From Ignavibacteriales bacterium (lineage in GTDB: Bacteria > Bacteroidota > Ignavibacteria > Ignavibacteriales > Melioribacteraceae), in contig JACKAA010000005.1 of NCBI GenBank assembly GCA_020635275.1, positions 229,172-293,171 on the forward strand: DNA of 64,000 nucleotides. The letters run 5' to 3'. Numbering within the stretch: the first letter of the stretch is position 1; every line of letters begins with the position of its first letter. The notes beneath the pieces are model-generated. The model had not been told where the DNA came from, ran no database searches, and worked only from the letters and a program-made list of their open reading frames with translations. A program made the position numbers and the translations under genes. Positions 45,572 to 53,173 of this stretch are shown here, piece by piece.

Positions 45572-46576
45572 ATGAATGTAAAACAATCCGATATAGCGGC
45601 GAAGTTAGGAATTTCAAGGGTAACAGTTACAAAAGCATTACAAGACAGCCCTGATATTTCTACTGAAATGAAAGTAAAAGTTAAACAGATTGCTGAAGAG
45701 ATGGATTATATTCCTAATCTTACTGCAAGGCATTTAACAGCAAAAAAAACAAGAACATTAGGAGTAATTCTACCGGATATTACAAACATGTATTTTTCTT
45801 CTATTGTAAGAGGAATGATGGAAGTTGCCGAAAGAGAATCCTATCATATCATACTTACAGTATCTAGGGAAGAAAAAACAAAAGAGAGTGAAAATATATT
45901 TAAACTTCTATCAATGAATGTTGACGGTTTACTTGTTTGCCAAACATTAGATACTGTTGAAGCTGAGATTTTTGAAAAAGTTAAAAAAAGAAAAAAACCA
46001 CTTGTATTTTTTGGTAGACCTGTTGGATTTTCAGGTTATGATTCAATTGGATTTGATGATTTTTTAGCGGCTGAAAAATTAACGGAATACCTTATTAGTA
46101 AAGGAAAAACAAAAATAGCACATATTTCCGGTGATATAAAAAGTGATGGCGGATATAGGTTAGATGGTTTTTTATCTGCAATGAAAAAAAATAAACTTGA
46201 GGTAAATGAAGATTGGATAATTAAGGGTAAATTTTTTCCAGAATACGGTTATGAAGGATTTAATAAAATATTTAATGCTGGAACATTGCCTGAAGTAATA
46301 TTTTGTGGAAATGGAATGATTGCCCAAGGTGTTTATGATGCAATAAGAGAAAAAGAATTAAAAATACCTGAAGATATTAGTGTTGTTGCTGTTGATCATA
46401 AAAAATTTGCTGAAATGCTTTATCCAAAATTGACATATATTGACTACCCAACTCGTACTTTGGGCTGTGAAGCAATGAAGTTAATAATTCAGAAAATAGA
46501 AAGTAAGAATAAGAAGAACAAAATAGAAAATATAATATTAGATACATTTCTAATAGAAAATGATTCTTTAGCTTAA
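45572..46576 (+). CDS. LacI-family transcriptional regulator of fucose/rhamnose use
   Basis: 334 residues. The N-terminal HTH (KQSDIAAKLGISRVTVTKAL, 4-23) and hinge helix (NLTARHLTAKKT) are typical of LacI/GalR; the hinge residues that insert at the central CG are in place. The periplasmic-binding-like domain begins TRTLGVILPDITNMYFS and ends with the PTRTLGCEAMKLI region. The effector is unknown but from context is L-fucose, L-rhamnose or a derivative. It should bind the palindromes at 45544 and 33084, controlling itself, fucP and the microcompartment operon. Sixteen bases separate it from fucP. Confidence 0.92.
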   Translation: MNVKQSDIAAKLGISRVTVTKALQDSPDISTEMKVKVKQIAEEMDYIPNLTARHLTAKKTRTLGVILPDITNMYFSSIVRGMMEVAERESYHIILTVSREEKTKESENIFKLLSMNVDGLLVCQTLDTVEAEIFEKVKKRKKPLVFFGRPVGFSGYDSIGFDDFLAAEKLTEYLISKGKTKIAHISGDIKSDGGYRLDGFLSAMKKNKLEVNEDWIIKGKFFPEYGYEGFNKIFNAGTLPEVIFCGNGMIAQGVYDAIREKELKIPEDISVVAVDHKKFAEMLYPKLTYIDYPTRTLGCEAMKLIIQKIESKNKKNKIENIILDTFLIENDSLA

Positions 46577-46592
46577 CTAATTTAAAGGACAT

Positions 46593-47921
46593 ATGGAATT
46601 AGATACAAATATGGTTAATAATTTAGAAGATAGACCAAAAGTGGTATCTAAAAAAATTATTGTTCCATTTATCTTAATTACCAGTTTATTTGCACTTTGG
46701 GGTTTTGCCAATGATATTACGAATCCTTTAGTTGCCGCTTTCCAAACTGTAATGGAAATATCTACAGCAAAAGCTGCCTTAATTCAGTTTGCATTTTATG
46801 GCGGTTATGCAACAATGGCAATTCCTGCTGCACTTTTTGTCCAAAAATATAGTTATAAAAAAGGCATTCTTTTAGGCCTTGCTCTTTATGCTATTGGAGC
46901 TTTACTGTTTTTCCCGGCTGCTCAATATGAAATTTTTGAATTTTTCTTAATCTCTTTATACATTCTTACATTTGGCCTTGCTTTCCTTGAAACGACTGCA
47001 AATCCATATATTTTATCAATGGGAGATAAAAGAACCGCAACAAGAAGATTGAACTTTGCTCAATCATTTAATCCGGTAGGTTCATTATTGGGAATGTTTG
47101 TTGCATCAAATTATATATTAACCTCATTGAAATCAGATATACGAAATGAATCTGGGGAGTTAATTTTTAGCACTTTAAACTCAGCAGAAAAATCCGTAAT
47201 TAGAACAAATGATTTAGCAATAATTCGTGATCCTTATGTAATTTTGGGTATTGTAGTTATTTTAATAATGATAGTAATTGGTTTGTATAAAATGCCAATT
47301 ACTAATAAACATGATAACACTATTCACCCATATGAATCATTTAAAAGATTAATTAAAAATTACAATTATAGAGAAGGCGTTATTGCTCAAGTTTTTTATG
47401 TCGCAGCACAAATAATGTGCTGGACTTTTATTATTCAATATGCAGATAATCTTGGTATACCAAAAGCAAAAGCTCAAAATTATAATATTATAGCAATGGT
47501 TATATTTTTATCTAGCAGATTTATTAGTACATATTTAATGAAGTATTTGAATTCAAGATTACTTCTTACATTATTTGCTATTGGGGGAATGATAACAACT
47601 GCATGTGTAATTTTAGTAGAAGGAATGTTTGGATTATATTGTTTAATTGCAACTTCAGCTTTTATGTCACTAATGTTCCCAACAATATATGGAATTGCGC
47701 TTGAAGGTTTAGATAAAGATACAACATTAGGTGCTGCTGGTTTAGTTATGGCAATTGTAGGTGGAGCTTTAATGCCGCCGCTTCAAGGTTCAATTATTGA
47801 TTTAGGAACTGTTGCGGGATTACCGGCTGTTAATGCTTCATTCATTTTACCGTTTATAAGTTTTGTTGTAATTGCAATTTATGGTTACAGAACATTAAGG
47901 AAACATAAAATTGTTATTTAA
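46593..47921 (+). CDS. fucP: L-fucose:H+ symporter (FucP-type MFS permease)
   Basis: 442 residues with about 12 membrane segments, major facilitator superfamily, FucP/FHS group. FALWGFANDITNPLVAAFQ places Asp41 at the position of E. coli FucP Asp46, and FLETTANPYIL places Glu133 at the position of Glu135; these two acids carry protons in FucP. SFNPVGSLLGMFVAS is another family stretch. A central insertion (RNESGELIFSTLNS, about 185-200) is slightly longer than in E. coli. It imports L-fucose, though related permeases carry glucose, galactose or rhamnose. It is cotranscribed with the LacI regulator. Confidence 0.87.
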   Translation: MELDTNMVNNLEDRPKVVSKKIIVPFILITSLFALWGFANDITNPLVAAFQTVMEISTAKAALIQFAFYGGYATMAIPAALFVQKYSYKKGILLGLALYAIGALLFFPAAQYEIFEFFLISLYILTFGLAFLETTANPYILSMGDKRTATRRLNFAQSFNPVGSLLGMFVASNYILTSLKSDIRNESGELIFSTLNSAEKSVIRTNDLAIIRDPYVILGIVVILIMIVIGLYKMPITNKHDNTIHPYESFKRLIKNYNYREGVIAQVFYVAAQIMCWTFIIQYADNLGIPKAKAQNYNIIAMVIFLSSRFISTYLMKYLNSRLLLTLFAIGGMITTACVILVEGMFGLYCLIATSAFMSLMFPTIYGIALEGLDKDTTLGAAGLVMAIVGGALMPPLQGSIIDLGTVAGLPAVNASFILPFISFVVIAIYGYRTLRKHKIVI

Positions 47922-47953
47922 TTACTTAGTAATTTGTTAAATAGAAAAAGTAA

Positions 47954-49462
47954 ATGTTATATAAATTTGTAAAAGTTTTTCTTTTAGTTCTAATAGTCTT
48001 TATTACGTCTTGTGATAGTAAAAAAGAAAATGAACCAGAGGAAAAAATACTTGTTAAAATTGGTGATGTTACAATATCATTAAGTGAGTTTATTAGAAGA
48101 TCTGAATATACTGTGAGGCCGCCTTACTGTAAGGGGAGTCACAATTTGGATAAGAAAATTGTAATTAATTCATTAATTGCTGAAAAATTACTTGCACTTG
48201 AGGCAACAGATACAAATATGATTCTTCAATCGGAAAATGTTAAATTGTATCTGCAAGGAATAAAAGAGCAAGGAATGCGTCAATGGCTTTACGCAAAAGA
48301 AGCTGATGAAAAAGTTGAATTAGATTCCGCAGCCATTTTAAAAACAATGCAAGTAGCAGGCAGAAAATACAAAGTGTCTTATTTTAGTTTACCGGATAGT
48401 TCAATGGCTGTAGAGGTTGATAAAAAATTAAATATTGACAAAAAAACATTTGAAGATACATTTTATGAATTAACCGGTATTGATTCAATTCCTTATCGTG
48501 AAGTTGAATGGTCAACTAATGAACATAATAGCATCTTGGATTCTTTATATTCTGAACCTTTGAAAAAGAATCAAATTGTTGGACCAATAAAAATAAATAA
48601 AAATGAATATCTTTTTGCGAGAATTAATGGATGGTTGGATACTCCAATTATTATTGAAAAGCAATTTAATGAAAGATGGAAAGATGTTAGTGAAAAGTAT
48701 CATTCAAGAAAAGCTCAGGAAATATATACTGAATTTATTATTGATGTAATGAAGGACAAAAATATTGAATTTATGCCAGAAACATTTTTTAAGATGGCAA
48801 ATTTATTAGGTCCAATTTATTTAACAACGGATAAAGAAAAAGAAGATGCATTGAATAATGCAGTATGGCAAATTGAAAACAATGAGGTAGATTATTCCCC
48901 GTTAAATGATCAGTTAAAGGAGATGCAAGACCAGCCGTTTTTTAAGATAAATGATGAAATCTATTCAATTAAAGATTTTATAAAAGAAGTAAAAATACAT
49001 CCGCTTGTATTTCGACAAAAAAAAATAAAGAAAAAAGATTTTGGTCAACAGCTGCAATTTGCAATTATGGATCTGATAAGAGATAAATATTTAACAGAAG
49101 TAGCATATGAGCGTGAATATGATCAAATAAATGTTGTTAAAAGAAATTATAATATGTGGAAAGACAATTTTAGCTATATCTATTATAAAGAAAAATATTT
49201 ACGTTCTGTTCTTCCGGATAGTGCTGATGGAATGAATTATATAACAGTACTTGAAAATTATCTTAATAAGTATGTTGATTCACTGCAATATAAATACAGT
49301 GATAAAATTCAAATAGATGTTGAAGAATTTAACAAAATTGAATTAACACGAATTGATATGAATGTAAATTATAACAATGAAGCTTATTCAAGAGTTGTTC
49401 CTTCTTTTCCAATAATTACAACAGATAATAAATTAGATTATGGAAAAAAGATGTATGAATAG
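47954..49462 (+). CDS. SurA/parvulin-like lipoprotein 1
   Basis: 502 residues with a lipoprotein signal (VFITSC, Cys20). Residues ~30-100 (LVKIGDVTISLSEFIRR, DKKIVINSLIAEKLLALEA) resemble the N-terminal chaperone domain of SurA/PrsA. The middle (~120-230; YKVSYFSLPDS, GIDSIPYREVEW, PLKKNQIVGPIKINKNEYLFARINGW) resembles a parvulin peptidyl-prolyl isomerase domain. A second SurA-N-like segment appears at ~320-395 (FFKINDEIYSIKDFIKEV). It is likely an envelope foldase, anchored by lipid. The similarity is moderate and the isomerase active site cannot be confirmed. It precedes the type IX secreted protein by 145 bases and resembles the gene at 51688 in design. Confidence 0.6.
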   Translation: MLYKFVKVFLLVLIVFITSCDSKKENEPEEKILVKIGDVTISLSEFIRRSEYTVRPPYCKGSHNLDKKIVINSLIAEKLLALEATDTNMILQSENVKLYLQGIKEQGMRQWLYAKEADEKVELDSAAILKTMQVAGRKYKVSYFSLPDSSMAVEVDKKLNIDKKTFEDTFYELTGIDSIPYREVEWSTNEHNSILDSLYSEPLKKNQIVGPIKINKNEYLFARINGWLDTPIIIEKQFNERWKDVSEKYHSRKAQEIYTEFIIDVMKDKNIEFMPETFFKMANLLGPIYLTTDKEKEDALNNAVWQIENNEVDYSPLNDQLKEMQDQPFFKINDEIYSIKDFIKEVKIHPLVFRQKKIKKKDFGQQLQFAIMDLIRDKYLTEVAYEREYDQINVVKRNYNMWKDNFSYIYYKEKYLRSVLPDSADGMNYITVLENYLNKYVDSLQYKYSDKIQIDVEEFNKIELTRIDMNVNYNNEAYSRVVPSFPIITTDNKLDYGKKMYE

Positions 49463-49607
49463 GATTTCATTAATTAAGTAATATTTTTATCTTAACTGAA
49501 AGAAAAATATAAATATGTTATTTTAATAAATAAAAGGAGGCTAATATTAAAAACAACTTTTTTTTCCAATTCACAGTTAAATCATTCATTAACAAACAGG
49601 AGACAAA

Positions 49608-51605
49608 ATGAAAAAACTTACGTCATTTGTTTTAGTTTTACTATTTATGGCTAGCCAAGTTAGTGCTCAAGCACTTTCAGGCGGTACATTAATTGATAAA
49701 ACTGGAACTGACTTCTTCTTTTACTGGTATGTTGGTACAATCGGTAAACAAATCACTGTAGATAGTGAAGGTCAAGTTCATGTAACATATACAAAATCTT
49801 ATGTTACTGATACTGATACTGGTTACCAAGTAATGTATCAAAACGTAACAACTGGAACTACTTTAGAAGTTCCTTCACAAGATGAAGCAGCTGAAATTAT
49901 GCCTGCTGTATCTTTTATTGGTGGCGGTAAAGACGGATCCCCAGTTTATATTTACACTGGTGTTGGCGGTCGTGGTTATAATTACGGTCCAGCAATGCAT
50001 TTACAAGCAATGTCAAAAGTTAATGATGCTGGTGACGGCATTGATAACTTAGGATTGCAAACTGATAAAAACTACTATGCAGATAACTGGTATGCAAACC
50101 CATTTGCTATGGAAGTTGATAATGCTCAAGCAATTGCTCATTGCGTTTTAACAAATCCTAGTGGTAGTGGTTTAGCTTATTGGAACTTTGATGGTACTTC
50201 ATTTGGTGAAATTTATCAAATGTACTTTGCTGATGCTGGTAGTGACGTACCTGGAAGAAACATTGCTGGTGCTCTTCATATGAACGCTTTGGAAGGTGCT
50301 GATTTAGCAATTAATTCAGACGGTTCAGAAGTAGCTATTGTTGGTTTACATTCATTTAACCAAATTTGGGTTCACAAAGGAACATTTGGCGGTAACTTAT
50401 GGGATGATGATTTCTTTGCCGGTATGGATGCTGGAACTATTATTCCTTTATGGGATACTACTGCTGCAAAAGAATGGTTACCTGATTTATACAATGCAAA
50501 CGCTGCAAGACCATACAACGATGCGCAAGTTGTTTATGATGCTGATGATAATTTAGTTGTAGTTTATACAGCTACTTATCGTGAACATTGGATTGACACA
50601 GCTGGTGGCGGTCAAATGTGGGGACCAAATGGTTTTGATACTTGGTGGAGAGATCATGGTTCATGGCCTGGTGATCATGATGCTATGTTCTATGATGGAA
50701 GTTCAAAAGCAAAACCAACTGTTATGTCATGGACAGAAACAAGTGGTACACATAATGTAGTTGCCGAAGCAATGTATCCAATGGCTGGCGAAACATTTGA
50801 ATGGTTTGCTTATGGAGTTTCAGATAGTGGTTACGGTATGTTCGGTAATGCTTACGCTGATGGTATTATTGGTAACTTGGAATTAGTTGCAAATAATAAT
50901 GGAGGTGAAGGCGAACCTAAATTTATCTTATTATTTGAACAAATGGGTGCTCCAGCTCAAGCCTTAGTTGATGCTGAATGGTCATTCTCACACGAATATT
51001 ACGCATACAACAATGATGTATTCTCAGTTGTTAGTAATGATGGTGTTACTTGGACTAATGAACAAAACCTAACTCAAACAGCTGATTTAGATGAAAACGA
51101 CGTTTCTGCAGTTGTTGATAATGGTACTTTACATGTAATGTGGACAAGTGACAACATGGGCGGACGTGATAGAGTTATGTGCTATGTAGATGAAAATGAA
51201 GATAAATATACTCTTTGGACAGGTGGCGGAATTCATTTTAGCTATCCAATAAGAGTAAATGAAGCTGATCAAGCTGAAATTCTATACAAAGCTGTTCCTG
51301 TTGCAGATCTTTTAACAGCAGTTGAAGATGTTGTTGTTCCTGGAACATATACATTAGCTCAAAACTATCCAAATCCATTTAACCCATCAACATCAATTGC
51401 TTATTCTATTCCTTCAAAAGCAGATGTTACTCTAAAAGTATACAACAACGTTGGTCAGTTAGTTGCTACTTTAGTAAATGGTGTTAATGAAGCTGGTGTT
51501 CATGAAGTTAATTGGAATGCTTCAAATGTTGCTTCAGGTGTATATTACTATACAATCAAAGCTGGTGATTTTACATCAACCAAAAAAATGATGTTACTCA
51601 AGTAA
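49608..51605 (+). CDS. Type IX secreted protein, probably very highly expressed
   Basis: 665 residues. A clear signal peptide (MKKLTSFVLVLLFMASQVSAQ) is followed by an acidic, Trp- and Gly-rich beta-type region of ~550 residues with repeated motifs such as VTYTKSYVTD, VVYDADDNLVVVYTATY and TLHVMWTSDNMGG, which suggest a propeller like those of sialidase-fold proteins; no catalytic motif was recognised. Residues ~580-665 are a type IX secretion sorting domain: LAQNYPNPFNPSTSIAYSIP, then VYNNVGQLVATLVNG, ending STKKMMLLK. Codon use is unusual for the window (many GGT, GCT, GTT, AAC), GGAG precedes the ATG, and a strong terminator follows; all point to high expression. It is likely a surface or released glycan-binding protein or a structural surface layer; function is unknown. 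Confidence 0.75.
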   Translation: MKKLTSFVLVLLFMASQVSAQALSGGTLIDKTGTDFFFYWYVGTIGKQITVDSEGQVHVTYTKSYVTDTDTGYQVMYQNVTTGTTLEVPSQDEAAEIMPAVSFIGGGKDGSPVYIYTGVGGRGYNYGPAMHLQAMSKVNDAGDGIDNLGLQTDKNYYADNWYANPFAMEVDNAQAIAHCVLTNPSGSGLAYWNFDGTSFGEIYQMYFADAGSDVPGRNIAGALHMNALEGADLAINSDGSEVAIVGLHSFNQIWVHKGTFGGNLWDDDFFAGMDAGTIIPLWDTTAAKEWLPDLYNANAARPYNDAQVVYDADDNLVVVYTATYREHWIDTAGGGQMWGPNGFDTWWRDHGSWPGDHDAMFYDGSSKAKPTVMSWTETSGTHNVVAEAMYPMAGETFEWFAYGVSDSGYGMFGNAYADGIIGNLELVANNNGGEGEPKFILLFEQMGAPAQALVDAEWSFSHEYYAYNNDVFSVVSNDGVTWTNEQNLTQTADLDENDVSAVVDNGTLHVMWTSDNMGGRDRVMCYVDENEDKYTLWTGGGIHFSYPIRVNEADQAEILYKAVPVADLLTAVEDVVVPGTYTLAQNYPNPFNPSTSIAYSIPSKADVTLKVYNNVGQLVATLVNGVNEAGVHEVNWNASNVASGVYYYTIKAGDFTSTKKMMLLK

Positions 51606-51627
51606 TAAAACTTATGTTAGCTTTCTG

Positions 51628-51656
51628 AGACGAGTGCATTTAGCACTCGTCTTTTA
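51628..51656 (+). terminator. Rho-independent terminator after the type IX secreted protein
   Basis: AGACGAGTGC and GCACTCGTCT form a perfect 10-pair, G+C-rich stem with the 5-base loop ATTTA, directly followed by a T-rich tract. It begins 23 bases after the stop codon of the gene at 49608. It is by far the strongest terminator in the window. Confidence 0.92.
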
Positions 51657-51687
51657 TTTTAATAAATAGAAGATTTTAAGGGATTTT

Positions 51688-53094
51688 ATGGGGCTTATCA
51701 ATTTAAGAAAATTAGTTCTTTTAGTTTCAATGTTTTTACTTTTGTTTGCTTGTTCGGAAAAGAAAATAGACGATGCATATGTAGTTCAAATTGATAAAGC
51801 CGGATTAAGAAAAGGAGTTTTTGAAAGAAGATTTAAACTTTCAAATGATTATGGAAAAAACACAGAATTTTCAGTAGAGACTCTTAAAAATTTTATAGAT
51901 AAAACTTTATTACCTGAGTATTTGTTTATTGAAAAAGCCTATGATTTAGGTTTTGATCAAGATCCACAGATTAAAAATAGTGTTCTTGAATTAAAGATGA
52001 ATGCCCTAGCTTCCAATCATCCTATTCACAGCAAAGATATTTTTCTTTCAGATGAATCAGTAATAGATTTTTATAATAACAAATCGGATTTGTATGATTT
52101 TGATATAATTCAAAATTCTTCCTACTATTTAGCAGATTCGATGTACAAATTTCTTGAAGCCGGAAACAAGTTACAAAAAGAAAATGAAGCCAAATCAAAT
52201 ATGTTCCCAAGAACTATTTCATATTTAAATAAAAGTTATGGTGAAACAGTTCCCAAAGATATATTCGACAAAATAGAAGAAATGCAAGTTGGAGATATTA
52301 GCAAGCCAATTTATACTCCACCGGTTTGGGCTATAGTTAAACTAAATAAAAAGTTAAAAAATAATTTGTTGCTTCCAATTGATGATATGAAGCAAACACT
52401 TATAAAAGAGTTGCAGAATTATGAAAAAGTTGAACAAGTAAAGAAATTTACACAAGAACTTAAAAATAAATATCAACTAGAAATTGTAAATGTTGATTAT
52501 AATAAGCTGATTGAGGCATTTGTAATAACAGAAGATCAACACGGATATTTTAATAGAACAAAATATGACGGTTCACCTTCTGATATTATAATATTTAACA
52601 CCACAAAAGGCAGTCTTAATTTAGATCAATTTTTCTTCTTATTTAATAGGGCAAATCAATTTAGTCAATTAGTAAAGGTTGTTAAAGAAGACCTGGAAGT
52701 TTTTATTAATGATTTAGCTGATCAGTTCGTTTTATATATTGATGCATTAGATGAAAATATTGAAAGTGAAGAATCAGTTGCTGATCAGATTGAGAATAAA
52801 TTAAATAGATCATTATTAACAAAATTTTTAAAAGAGCAAATCTCAGAAAAAATTAATCTATCTGATAACGAGGTTAAGAAATATTATGATGAACATAGAG
52901 ATAAATGGCAAGGTGAATTTGATGTTGTAAAAAGCAGTTTGATTAATGAGATGAGAAAAAGTAGAATGTATGAATACAGAGATAATTTGATAAATAATTA
53001 TAAAGAAGAGTACTCAATTTTATATAATCAAAAAGTTTTGCAGGAATTAGCAGAAAAATTTACAAAAGAAAAAATAAATCCAAATAGTAAATAG
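51688..53094 (+). CDS. SurA/parvulin-like lipoprotein 2
   Basis: 468 residues with a lipoprotein signal (LLLFAC, Cys22). The order resembles the lipoprotein at 47954: a SurA-N-like segment (~30-110; VQIDKAGLRKGVFERRF, LIEKAYDLGFDQDPQIKN-like helices), a parvulin-like stretch ending in FDKIEEMQVGDISKPIYTPP (about 192-215) and a long helical C-terminal part rich in Lys and Glu. The phrase GDISKPIYT with following AIVKLNKKLKN is typical of the last strand of PpiC domains. It probably helps secreted or outer-membrane proteins fold. It lies between the strong terminator and the TonB receptor gene and so likely starts a new transcript. Confidence 0.6.
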   Translation: MGLINLRKLVLLVSMFLLLFACSEKKIDDAYVVQIDKAGLRKGVFERRFKLSNDYGKNTEFSVETLKNFIDKTLLPEYLFIEKAYDLGFDQDPQIKNSVLELKMNALASNHPIHSKDIFLSDESVIDFYNNKSDLYDFDIIQNSSYYLADSMYKFLEAGNKLQKENEAKSNMFPRTISYLNKSYGETVPKDIFDKIEEMQVGDISKPIYTPPVWAIVKLNKKLKNNLLLPIDDMKQTLIKELQNYEKVEQVKKFTQELKNKYQLEIVNVDYNKLIEAFVITEDQHGYFNRTKYDGSPSDIIIFNTTKGSLNLDQFFFLFNRANQFSQLVKVVKEDLEVFINDLADQFVLYIDALDENIESEESVADQIENKLNRSLLTKFLKEQISEKINLSDNEVKKYYDEHRDKWQGEFDVVKSSLINEMRKSRMYEYRDNLINNYKEEYSILYNQKVLQELAEKFTKEKINPNSK

Positions 53095-53160
53095 TTTTTG
53101 AAGATAATTTAATGTAATGGACTTTATGTTAAATTAACTACAATATTATAAATATAAAAT

Positions 53161-53165
53161 AGGAG
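53161..53165 (+). promoter_or_regulatory. Shine-Dalgarno site that fixes the GTG start of the TonB receptor
   Basis: AGGAG lies eight bases before the GTG at 53174. No ATG is available in frame before the signal peptide, so this site supports a GTG start. Confidence 0.65.
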
Positions 53166-53173
53166 TTATTATA

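Noticed and set aside
47920..47934. Palindrome AATTACT-T-AGTAATT at the end of fucP as a terminator
   Set aside because: The stem is all A/T apart from one pair, the loop is too short and no T tract follows.
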